Positions 1 through 6,949 of a stretch of DNA of 10,777 nucleotides are shown one piece after another; position 1 is the stretch's first letter, and the number at the start of each line of letters is the position of its first letter. This DNA is from DATKCJ01 sp035513275 (GTDB taxonomy: Bacteria; Verrucomicrobiota; Verrucomicrobiia; Opitutales; Opitutaceae). The notes beneath the pieces were generated by a model. It was not told where the DNA came from. It was given only the letters and a program-made list of their open reading frames with translations, and did not search any database. The translations under genes were made by a program, and so were the position numbers. Where the stretch lies: contig DATKCJ010000414.1 of the NCBI GenBank assembly GCA_035513275.1, positions 1 to 10,777 on the forward strand. Reading direction: 5' to 3'.

Positions 1-1775
1 GAGTAGGTGCCCGCGTTGGCGAGTGTCGCTGACGTGATCGAGAACGAGCTGCCAGTCGCGCCTGAAATCGCGACACCGTTTTTCCGCCACTGATAGTTGA
101 ATGGCGACGTGCCGGAGGCAGTCACGCTGAACGAAGCTGAGGAGCCATCAATCACAGATATGGCCGCGGGCTGCGTTGTGATTGTCGGTGACGCAACCGA
201 CGCACTGACTGTGAGGCTGGCGCCGTTGCTGGTCGCGGAGCCGGCACTGTTCGAGACCACAACCGTATAGGTGCCCGCGTTGGCGAGTGTCGCTGACGTG
301 ATCGAGAAGGAGCTGCCCGTCGCACCTGAAATCGCGACTCCGTCCTTCCTCCACTGATAGGTGAACGGCGACGTGCCCGACGCTGAGACGTTAAATGTCG
401 CATTGCCGCCCTCGATCGCCGAAACGGGCGACGGCTGGGTGGTGATCGACGGAGCGACCGCCGCCACAACATTCACGGTCAGAAATGCGGCGCTGCTAGA
501 CGCAGAGCCTGCGCTGTTCGTGACGACGACCGAGTAGCTGCCTCCATCGGCCAGCGTGACTGCAGCAATCGAGAACGAACTACCGTTCGCACCCACGATC
601 GCGACGCTATTCCTCTGCCACTGATAAGTGAACGGCGCTGTGCCCGACGCGATCACGCTGAAAGAAACCGTCGCGCCCTCCGCCACCGACTTCGGCGACG
701 GCTGGGTGGTGATCGTGGGCGCTACCACTGACGAATTGATGGTGAGGCTGGCGCCGTTGCTCGTAGCCGAGCCCGCGCTGTTCGAAACCACGACCGTGTA
801 GGTGCCCGCGTTAGCGAGTGTCGCAGATGTGATCGAGAACGTGCTGCCAGTCGCGCCTGAAATCGCGACACCGTTTTTCCGCCACTGATAGTTGAACGGC
901 GACGTGCCCGACGCCGAGACGTTGAACGATACTGAAGAGCCTTCGATCACCGATATCGCCGCGGGCTGCGTTGTAATCGTCGGTGCCGCGACCGATGCAC
1001 TCAAAGTGAGGCTGGCGCCGTTGCTCGTCGCGCTTCCGGCGGAGTTGCTGACGACGACCGAATACGTGCCGGACTGCGCGAGAGTGAGCGAACTCAGCAA
1101 CAGGCTCGACGCGGTCGCACCGGAGATCGCGACGCCATCCTTTCGCCACTGGTAACTGAATGGCGACGTGCCCGACGCCGAGACGTTGAATGTCGCGCTG
1201 CCGCCCTCGATCGCCGAGGCTGGCGACGGCTGGGTGGTGATCGTCGGCGCGACCACCGAGGAGTTGATCGTGAGGTAAGCGCCGTTGCTCGTCGCAGAGC
1301 CCGCGCTGTTCGAAACCACGACAGAGTAGGTGCCCGCGTTGGCGAGTGTCGCTGACGTGATCGAGAACGAGCTGCCAGTCGCGCCTGAAATCGCGACACC
1401 GTCCTTCCTCCACTGATAGTTGAACGGCGACGTGCCCGACGCCGAGACGCTGAAAGTCGCGCTGCCGCCTTCTGAAGCCGAGGCGGCCGACGGTTGCGAC
1501 GTGATCGCTGGCGCAGTGACTGCGCTGTTAACAGTGAGGAAAGCGCCGTTGCTGGTCGCTGAGCCGGCGCTGTTCGAGACCACAACTGTATAGGTGCCCG
1601 CGTTGGCAAGCGTCGCTGACGTGATCGAGAACGAGCTGCCAGTCGCACCTGAAATCGCGCCCCCGTCCTTCTTCCACTGGTAGGTAAATGGCGACGTGCC
1701 GGATGCCGCCACGCTGAACGACGCTGAAGAGCCCTCGCTCACGGTCTTCGCCACGGGTTGCGTGGTGATCGCCGG
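1..1775 (-). repeat. Seven tandem Ig-like domain repeats, 264-bp (88-residue) period
   Basis: Unit starts, counted at the Pro of the P-[AST]-I-T-[TS]-Q-P motif, fall at 1775, 1511, 1247, 983, 719, 452 and 188. The spacing is 264 bp except once 267 bp, where one residue is added in the linker before the sixth unit. Each unit runs PxITTQP, an EGGSATFSV-like strand, ASGTSPF, YQWRKDGVAISGAT, SSFSITSATLANAGTY, then a VVVSNSAGSATSNGA strand and a short linker. The YQW Trp and the AGTY Tyr are the usual Ig-core residues; no disulfide Cys is present, as is common in bacterial Ig-like domains. The fifth unit is the most divergent (YQWQRNSVAIVGANG, ADGGSY). The seventh is cut by the window edge. Such arrays act as stalks or adhesive modules in secreted proteins. 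Confidence 0.93.
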
Positions 1776-3092
1776 CGCCGTCACGGTTGGCGGCTGGCTT
1801 GTCACGCCGGAGACATTCCACGCGAGTCCGAACTGTTTCGAGCCAGAGACCGAACTCACCACGAGCGCATACGTCCCTTCTGCGAGATCGCGCAAGAAGA
1901 CGTGTTCCACGTTGTCGATCGACGAAACGCTGTCCTGCAACAAATCGCCCACCTGGAACTGCGGATCGGCTCGGTAGAGCCGCAAGTCGAGGTTGTCGAC
2001 TGATGCGCTCACGCCTTGATTCCACGCGCCATTGATGGGTGAAACATTGCGGTGCCAGGTAAGGACGGCGGAGACCGTCCCGGTCTGGCCTGAGCCGATT
2101 GTGAAGAAGTAGTGCAAGCTCGAGCCTTGGCCGGCGGAGTTGAGGTCCCATCCGCGGCTGGAGCGGATAGAGGACGACGAGGCTGGCTGCCGGCCCGCAA
2201 CGAGGATTCCGTAGCTATTGTTCACGTTCACCTCGCCTGCTCCGTAGATGGGATCGATCGGCGCGGTCGAGGAGCGCGACCATGAAGGGAACTCGTCCTT
2301 CGTGGCTCCCGCCATCAGCAGGGCCTTGATCACCTCGGGGCGCTTGGCCATCGCGAGCGAAGTGTCGGCCTTCGTCTTTGCGATCAACAATCCTGCGGAG
2401 GAGCCGACGATCGGCCCGGCGTAGCTCGTCCAGTTCGCCGTGCCCACGATGTCGGGCTTCAGGCGTCCGTTGACCTCGCGGGTTGTGCCGCCGAGGCTGT
2501 GGCTGCCAGTCGAGGAGCCGACGACGATCGTGTTGTAAGTGTTGCCGAACAGCGGCGGGACGACTCCCGTGCCGTTCTCGAGAACGACGGTTGCGGTGAC
2601 GCCGTCGCGGTCGATGCGGAAGTCCAACCGTCGCCCGCCTTCGTTGGTGGTGAGGCCGGAGCTGGAAATGTAGCTATGGTTCTCGACGTCCCAATCTGCG
2701 GCCGCGGGGGCGATGCCTTTTGCGGTATTCAGCGAGGAATCAAAATAGTTCCATGCCTCGAAGGCGCGGATCTGGCTGACGCCGGGAATGATGCTGCTGC
2801 TCGAGCCGTAAAACACACGCCCGACTTCGTCACCGTGGTACGAGTAGCCCGCCGGGGCCGCCGGCGAGTAAGTGATCGCCTTGCCTGCGAGTTCACCAGC
2901 CACCTCGGGGGCCCATTTTCCGTCGCGCACATACTCGATGTGCGCGATCTTTATCGAGGAACCGTTCGGCAATGAGCCGGCGGTGGCCTGTAGCTCAACG
3001 AATCCGATATCTTCACGGAAACCGGCGAACAGGGGAGTTGATGCAAGGACTGCTGCGAGAACAATCGAACGTGGGAATATGGCTGGAATCAC
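1..3092 (-). CDS. Secreted subtilase-like (S8) protein with tandem Ig-like domains, 3' end outside window
   Basis: About 1030 residues are visible; the C-terminus lies beyond position 1. The reading frame is open throughout. The start is GTG at 3092, because a TAG stop lies four codons upstream in frame and translation then begins directly with a signal peptide (residues 1-23, hydrophobic IVLAAVLAS core, likely cleavage after LFA). A GGATAGG sequence about 8 nt upstream can serve as ribosome binding site. Residues ~45-320 read as a subtilase-like domain: Glu53 in IAHIEY where S8 enzymes carry Asp, His86 in YHGDEVG, Asn138 in ENHSY (oxyanion position), KPDIVG at 212-217 and Ser223 in TSYAGPIVG. 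Residues ~320-432 look like a beta-sandwich of the pre-peptidase/P-domain kind. From residue 440 on, seven Ig-like units follow. It is probably exported and surface-attached or released; activity is unproven. It is divergent from the exosortase gene, so it could be a sorting substrate, but the tail needed to show that is not in view. Confidence 0.88.
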   Translation of the reverse strand, partial: MIPAIFPRSIVLAAVLASTPLFAGFREDIGFVELQATAGSLPNGSSIKIAHIEYVRDGKWAPEVAGELAGKAITYSPAAPAGYSYHGDEVGRVFYGSSSSIIPGVSQIRAFEAWNYFDSSLNTAKGIAPAAADWDVENHSYISSSGLTTNEGGRRLDFRIDRDGVTATVVLENGTGVVPPLFGNTYNTIVVGSSTGSHSLGGTTREVNGRLKPDIVGTANWTSYAGPIVGSSAGLLIAKTKADTSLAMAKRPEVIKALLMAGATKDEFPSWSRSSTAPIDPIYGAGEVNVNNSYGILVAGRQPASSSSIRSSRGWDLNSAGQGSSLHYFFTIGSGQTGTVSAVLTWHRNVSPINGAWNQGVSASVDNLDLRLYRADPQFQVGDLLQDSVSSIDNVEHVFLRDLAEGTYALVVSSVSGSKQFGLAWNVSGVTSQPPTVTAPAITTQPVAKTVSEGSSASFSVAASGTSPFTYQWKKDGGAISGATGSSFSITSATLANAGTYTVVVSNSAGSATSNGAFLTVNSAVTAPAITSQPSAASASEGGSATFSVSASGTSPFNYQWRKDGVAISGATGSSFSITSATLANAGTYSVVVSNSAGSATSNGAYLTINSSVVAPTITTQPSPASAIEGGSATFNVSASGTSPFSYQWRKDGVAISGATASSLLLSSLTLAQSGTYSVVVSNSAGSATSNGASLTLSASVAAPTITTQPAAISVIEGSSVSFNVSASGTSPFNYQWRKNGVAISGATGSTFSITSATLANAGTYTVVVSNSAGSATSNGASLTINSSVVAPTITTQPSPKSVAEGATVSFSVIASGTAPFTYQWQRNSVAIVGANGSSFSIAAVTLADGGSYSVVVTNSAGSASSSAAFLTVNVVAAVAPSITTQPSPVSAIEGGNATFNVSASGTSPFTYQWRKDGVAISGATGSSFSITSATLANAGTYTVVVSNSAGSATSNGASLTVSASVASPTITTQPAAISVIDGSSASFSVTASGTSPFNYQWRKNGVAISGATGSSFSITSATLANAGTY

Positions 3093-3247
3093 GCAAACAG
3101 CCTATCCGACAAGGGGTTCCCAAGGGATCGGGTGCGGACCCTAGTTGCCCGACTGCTTGCACCCATTTTGCGCAGGGCATTTCCAACCCAATCCCGGATG
3201 CCGGCTTCACACAGTCCGGTGTGCAATCCCATGAATTCTGGCAAAGT

Positions 3248-3275
3248 TTGACCAGTGGCGTAAAATCACGGTCAA
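3248..3275. promoter_or_regulatory. Inverted repeat TTGACC-N16-GGTCAA
   Basis: Two 6-bp arms in opposite orientation are separated by 16 bp in the AT-rich part of the divergent region. Each arm resembles a -35 hexamer (TTGACC) on its own strand, which would suit divergent promoters, but the expected -10 positions (GTCAAT on plus, GTCAAA on minus) match poorly. It may equally be a protein-binding site or chance symmetry. Confidence 0.25.
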
Positions 3276-3283
3276 TACCCTCG

Positions 3284-3295
3284 AATACCGGTATT
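3284..3295. promoter_or_regulatory. Perfect 12-bp palindrome, candidate operator
   Basis: AATACCGGTATT is perfectly self-complementary. A further AATACC half-site sits 10 bp upstream (3274-3279), which places it on the same helical face. It lies about 60 bp before the proposed exosortase start. A dimeric regulator site is a reasonable reading; the regulator is unknown, and chance cannot be excluded for a single copy. Confidence 0.35.
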
Positions 3296-3355
3296 TTTGT
3301 TTACGGTCTAAGCTCCACTACGAAAACTGGATACGTTATACGTCCACACCCAGCC

Positions 3356-4927
3356 ATGCCTGCAGTTTCTGATGACATGCTTCCCGTCGGTGCATCCAAA
3401 AGTCCGCTGAACATCGGATTTCCTGCGGTCGCGATCGCTGCGCTCTGGCTGGCAGTCTTCAATCACCTTCGCCTGGAGTGGACGGTCAACCCGCTCTACA
3501 CCTACGGCTGGTCGATACCGGCACTCGCCGGTTATCTCTTCTGGGAGCGCTGGACCTCTCGGCCGGCGCCGAGTCCGAGTGGAGGCTCCGGCATTCTCGC
3601 AGTCGTCGCGGGGGTCTTCGTGCTCGGCTACCCTCCCCTTCGTTTGATTGGCGAGGCCAACCCCGATTGGATCATGCTGAGCTGGTTGTTCGTGATACTT
3701 GGGGTCGTCGTCACGCTGGGTCTCGTGCACCACGTAGGCGGCCGGCCGTGGCTGCTGCACTTCGGGTTCCCGGTGTTGTTCATCTTCACGTCGGTTCCAT
3801 GGCCGGTGCCCGTTGAGAACTTTCTGCTTCAAAACCTGATGCTGGTGAACGCCACACTCACGGCCGAGACGCTCACACTATGCAACATCCCCGCGCTCGC
3901 GATCGGGAACGTCATCCTCATCGGCAATGAATCCGTCGGGGTCGACGAGGCGTGCAGCGGAATCCGATCGCTGCAAACAGCGTTCATGATGTCGTTGTTC
4001 CTCGGCGAATTCTACCGCATGGGAAACTGGCGGCGCGCAATCCTCGTCTTCGCGAGCTTCGCGCTGGCGTTTGTCTTCAATCTCTTCCGCACACTCATCC
4101 TCACGTATGTCGGCGGCCGCGACGGCAGCGAAGGCCTCGACGCTTGGCATGATCCACTCGGCATTGCAGTGCTTGCCTGCTGCATCACCGGCCTGTGGCT
4201 GCTCGCCCTCTTCATGAATCGAAACGCGAAGAAGGATGATGCAAAGTCCGGGCGCCAACCGGTGCCGCGCGGTCGTGCACCCAAGCTCGCTTTCGCCTTG
4301 GTACTGCTCGCTGCAGGCATCGCGGCCGAGATCGGAACCCTAGTCTGGTTCAATCTGCGCGAGCGCGAACTTCCGCCGGCGGTGAAGTGGACTGCGGATT
4401 GGCCGAGCAACGCCAAGGATTTGAAGACCCAGGAATTCACCGAGCGCACCTGGACGATCCTGAAATACAACGAAGGCAAGTCCGCCACATGGACATCTCC
4501 CGCCGGCAACCGCTGGACGGCGTATTACCTTCGCTGGGAGCCAGGTCGCGTTGCACAGAATCTCGCCTCCGCACACACACCCGACGTCTGCCTCCCGGCC
4601 TCCGGGCTGGAACTGGTGAGCGACGAGGGTGTCCGGACCATTGACGTGCCAGGACTGCCGATGCCGTTCCACGCCTACATCTTTGCGTCACCTTCCCGCC
4701 AATCGTGGGTCTTCCATTGCCTGCTCGACGACCGTCCCGATTCGAATGCAGCACCTCGGGCCGCTGAGCCTCTCTCGCGCGCGAGCCGGATCCGCAACGC
4801 CCTCGAGGGCCGCCGCAATCTTGGCCAGCGCATTCTCGGCATCTCCATAACGGGCCCCGCCTCCCTTGAGGAAGCCGAGCAGGAGCTTCGACGCACGCTT
4901 TCCCAAATGATCACCATTCAAACCTGA
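3356..4927 (+). CDS. Exosortase with C-terminal EpsI-like domain
   Basis: This 523-residue inner-membrane protein is an exosortase/archaeosortase-family cysteine transpeptidase fused to an EpsI-type domain. The exosortase core has about eight hydrophobic segments and the family's catalytic triad: Cys200 in VDEACSGIRSL, Arg245 in NLFRTL and His265 in AWHDPLG. Exosortases recognise PEP-CTERM-like tails of exported proteins, cleave them and pass them to the envelope or EPS. A further membrane segment (~311-333) leads into a periplasmic domain (~340-480) with HTPDVCLPASG (Cys412), the EpsI hallmark. The start is ATG 3356; the open frame reaches back to 2972, but that stretch overlaps the opposite-strand gene and does not look like protein. 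ATG 3377 is an alternative. No clear ribosome binding site is visible for either. The TPR gene follows after 7 nt, suggesting cotranscription. The exosortase subclass cannot be assigned here. Confidence 0.92.
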   Translation: MPAVSDDMLPVGASKSPLNIGFPAVAIAALWLAVFNHLRLEWTVNPLYTYGWSIPALAGYLFWERWTSRPAPSPSGGSGILAVVAGVFVLGYPPLRLIGEANPDWIMLSWLFVILGVVVTLGLVHHVGGRPWLLHFGFPVLFIFTSVPWPVPVENFLLQNLMLVNATLTAETLTLCNIPALAIGNVILIGNESVGVDEACSGIRSLQTAFMMSLFLGEFYRMGNWRRAILVFASFALAFVFNLFRTLILTYVGGRDGSEGLDAWHDPLGIAVLACCITGLWLLALFMNRNAKKDDAKSGRQPVPRGRAPKLAFALVLLAAGIAAEIGTLVWFNLRERELPPAVKWTADWPSNAKDLKTQEFTERTWTILKYNEGKSATWTSPAGNRWTAYYLRWEPGRVAQNLASAHTPDVCLPASGLELVSDEGVRTIDVPGLPMPFHAYIFASPSRQSWVFHCLLDDRPDSNAAPRAAEPLSRASRIRNALEGRRNLGQRILGISITGPASLEEAEQELRRTLSQMITIQT

Positions 4928-4934
4928 GGCCCCC

Positions 4935-6689
4935 ATGACGACCCAGAGACGACCTTCGAAAATTACCCGCGCCCTTCATCTGCTCCGGCGCCCGTGGGCA
5001 TTGGGCCTTTTTGTGCTCCTCCTGCTCCCGATCGGCTACGCCGGCGCCAAGTGGATCGCCTGGCCGATCTACAAGGACTGGCGAGAGAATAGATTTCTCG
5101 AGCTCGCGGACACTCGCATCGCCGAGGGCCAGTTCGAAGAGGCCAACCTCCTGCTCCGCCAGATCATCCGCGCAAACCCGCGCAGCCTCCCTGCGTGGAA
5201 ATCGAGCCTACGCGTGGCCGATGCACTCGGCGGTGCGAACTCGCCCTTCGTCCTTCAGCAGCTCCTCTCGCTCGAACCGGGCAACATCGACAACCGGCTC
5301 CGTCTCGCGACCGTCCTTTTCAAAAATCGCGCAATCCGCGAGGCGGGCGAACAGCTCAATTTGATTCCAGAGTCCGAGCGGCAGCGGCCCGATGTACTCC
5401 GGCTGGCCGCCGACGTCGCGCGCGCGGGCAACAATATCAAGCTCGCCGAGCGGTTGCTCGTGGCGCTCTTGAAACTCACTCCGGACGACATCCCCGCGCG
5501 CATCGATCTTGCGGGCATCCGCCTCAAAGGAACTGATCTGCTCGCCATCGACGAGGCGAGTGAGGAACTCCGCGCGCTCCTCGACAACCGCGATCATCGG
5601 ATCGCCGCGCTCCGCCTCCTGCTCGGCTCCGCCATGCGACTCTCCAGCAAGGACGAGGTGCGCGAACTCGCCGCCCAGCTAAAGTCCGATTTCAACGCCA
5701 CGTTTGCCGACCGCCTGATGATCCTCTCTGCGGAGAAGATGCTCGGCACACACGAATTTGCGCGCGACCTCGAGTCCGTGAAAAGAGAGGCCGAGGAAGA
5801 AGCCTCCAAGGCACAGATGCTCGCCGACTTTCTCCTTCAGAACAGGATGTTCACCGACGCCGAGCAATGGCTGGAAAGCCTCCCCGAGGAGATTCTTGCC
5901 CGGCCCGAGATCGCAATGCGCATGAGCGAGGCGCTCTTCAACTCCCGCGACTGGGCGACTCTCGAGGAGAAGATGAAGGCCGCGAAGTGGGACCGCGCCG
6001 AGTTCTACAGACTTGCGCTCCTCTCCTACGCGATGCGCGCGCAGAACAAGGAAAAGGAATTCCGCGACACCTGGCAGCTCGCCGTCATTGCCGCCGAAGT
6101 CGAGCCGCGGAACTACAAGCTGCTCCTCGATCAAGCCGATCGCTGGGGCTGGAAGTCCGAGAAGCTCGACCTCCTTTGGCGCGTTTTCCAGAAGGATCCC
6201 ACCGACGACGAACTCTACAACGACCTCGTCCAGCTCAACCGAAACTCCGGCAACACCGTCGCGCTTTCTCGCGTGTTCCAGCGCCGCATCGAGCTCAAGC
6301 CCGCAGACGATCTTGCGAAGAACAACCTCGCCTTCCTCAGCCTTCTGCTGAACACGAACCTCGCCCAGGCGTTCCGCCTCGCGCACGACGCCTATGAAGG
6401 CGAGCCCGAGAGCCCGTTCAAGGCCACGACCTATGCATTCGCGTTCTTCAGACAGAACCGCTTCGACGACGCGATTGACATCCTGAACAAGATTCCGGCC
6501 GAGGATCGCGCGAGGCCCGAGCGTGCGCTCTACGTCGGCGCGATTCTTGCCGCGAAGCAGCGCTGGTCCGAAGCGGAGCAGTCCCTCGCGCGGGTAGTCC
6601 CCGCACAGCTTCTGCCCGAGGAACGTCAGCTTCTCGACCAGACCCGCGAGAAAGTCGCGGCGGCGCTCGCAGCGAACAGTCCCTCGTGA
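4935..6689 (+). CDS. Membrane-anchored tetratricopeptide-repeat protein
   Basis: The protein has 584 residues. The N-terminus is basic (RRPSK ... RR), followed by one hydrophobic segment at ~20-38 (WALGLFVLLLLPIGYAGA), so the bulk should face the periplasm. From ~50 to the end it is almost entirely helical-hairpin sequence with TPR signatures, for example ADTRIAEGQFEEANLLLRQII then NPRSLPAW (first repeat), FRQNRFDDAIDILNKIPAE and AKQRWSEAEQSLARV (last repeats). No catalytic motif is seen. Such proteins scaffold complexes. The exosortase lies 7 nt upstream, with the TGAGG overlapping its stop as a possible ribosome binding site, so a role in protein sorting or EPS assembly is the natural inference; large TPR proteins are frequent neighbours of exosortases (PrsT-like), but I cannot show that this is an orthologue. 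Confidence 0.85.
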   Translation: MTTQRRPSKITRALHLLRRPWALGLFVLLLLPIGYAGAKWIAWPIYKDWRENRFLELADTRIAEGQFEEANLLLRQIIRANPRSLPAWKSSLRVADALGGANSPFVLQQLLSLEPGNIDNRLRLATVLFKNRAIREAGEQLNLIPESERQRPDVLRLAADVARAGNNIKLAERLLVALLKLTPDDIPARIDLAGIRLKGTDLLAIDEASEELRALLDNRDHRIAALRLLLGSAMRLSSKDEVRELAAQLKSDFNATFADRLMILSAEKMLGTHEFARDLESVKREAEEEASKAQMLADFLLQNRMFTDAEQWLESLPEEILARPEIAMRMSEALFNSRDWATLEEKMKAAKWDRAEFYRLALLSYAMRAQNKEKEFRDTWQLAVIAAEVEPRNYKLLLDQADRWGWKSEKLDLLWRVFQKDPTDDELYNDLVQLNRNSGNTVALSRVFQRRIELKPADDLAKNNLAFLSLLLNTNLAQAFRLAHDAYEGEPESPFKATTYAFAFFRQNRFDDAIDILNKIPAEDRARPERALYVGAILAAKQRWSEAEQSLARVVPAQLLPEERQLLDQTREKVAAALAANSPS

Positions 6690-6704
6690 GCACTGAGCAC
6701 TTTT

Positions 6705-6745
6705 CCCGTCGGATCCGCATGAGCCTCAAGCTCTGCACCGACGGG
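6705..6745 (+). terminator. Hairpin downstream of the TPR gene, possible terminator
   Basis: CCCGTCGG (6705-6712) and CCGACGGG (6738-6745) are perfect complements. Inside them GCA/TGC (6717-6719, 6734-6736) and GAGC/GCTC (6721-6724, 6730-6733) extend the stem across a small internal loop and a one-base bulge to a CTCAA loop. It begins 16 nt after the TPR stop codon. There is no U-run after the stem on the plus strand (a TTTT precedes it), so it is not a classical intrinsic terminator; it may stabilise the mRNA 3' end or act with Rho. Confidence 0.4.
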
Positions 6746-6763
6746 CGGCACCGCGGCCCGGTT

Positions 6764-6789
6764 CACGGAGCGTCGGGAAGACCTCCGTG
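6764..6789 (+). repeat. 7-bp inverted repeat, hairpin-forming
   Basis: CACGGAG (6764-6770) and CTCCGTG (6783-6789) are exact complements with a 12-nt loop. The loop repeats the CGTCGG sequence of the neighbouring hairpin arm. No U-tract follows. Function is unknown; it could be part of a structured leader for the permease gene or of the end of the preceding transcript. Confidence 0.3.
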
Positions 6790-6949
6790 TCGGGCGATGC
6801 ACGAACTTTGAGCGAACACATTCTCGCAGCACTGACCGCGTCGTCTCCACGCCGGAAGCGACGGGGCGAAGCCGTGCCAGGCATTCCCGCGCCCCGGATC
6901 CGAAAGTTGGGGCGCCGCTCGCTGCCGTCACAACATTTCCTCAACCGTC

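Larger units (their letters stand above)
3093..3355. promoter_or_regulatory. Divergent intergenic region with operator-like symmetry
   Basis: This 263-bp gap separates the divergent starts of the Ig-array protein (minus) and the exosortase (plus), so it must hold both promoters unless one gene is read from elsewhere. The part from about 3230 to 3345 is visibly richer in A/T than the coding DNA. It contains AATACCGGTATT (3284-3295), TTGACC/GGTCAA arms at 3248-3253 and 3270-3275, and a CACAC/GTGTG inverted repeat at 3208-3212 and 3219-3223. Neither strand shows a convincing pair of -35 and -10 hexamers, and no sigma-54 GG-N10-GC site was found. An open frame crosses the region on the plus strand, but its translation looks non-coding. 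Confidence 0.55.
6690..6949 (+). other. Intergenic gap with two inverted repeats
   Basis: This 260-bp gap lies between the TPR gene and the ABC permease gene. Two hairpin-forming sequences (6705-6745 and 6764-6789) sit in its first 100 bp. The rest is GC-rich and I see no convincing promoter hexamers or strong ribosome binding site before 6950. A 41-codon GTG-started frame (6686-6811) overlaps the TPR stop codon but has no recognisable features, so I do not call it a gene. The gap probably marks the boundary between the exosortase unit and the export cluster. Confidence 0.6.

Noticed and set aside
1..1775. CRISPR array or non-coding satellite as explanation for the repeats
   Set aside because: The period is 264 bp, the whole unit is similar instead of short repeats with unique spacers, and all units stay in one open reading frame coding for Ig-like domains.
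2499..2975. Plus-strand open frame (158 codons) opposite the S8-like domain
   Set aside because: The minus strand encodes the His86 and Glu53 motifs and continuous domain sequence here; the plus frame has no recognisable features.
3238..3255. Sigma-54 promoter (TGGCA ... TTGAC) before the exosortase gene
   Set aside because: The GG is followed after 10 nt by CC, not the required GC.
2972..3355. Upstream extension of the exosortase reading frame (128 extra residues)
   Set aside because: It overlaps the 5' end of the opposite-strand secreted protein gene including its signal peptide, and its translation is low-complexity non-membrane sequence; known exosortases start close to the first membrane segment.
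5679..6386. Minus-strand open frame (235 codons) opposite the TPR gene
   Set aside because: The plus-strand frame shows clear TPR signatures throughout; the opposite frame is a by-product of its codon bias.
6686..6811. 41-codon GTG-started frame overlapping the TPR stop
   Set aside because: It runs through both arms of the two hairpins, its product has no recognisable features and no ribosome binding site is evident.
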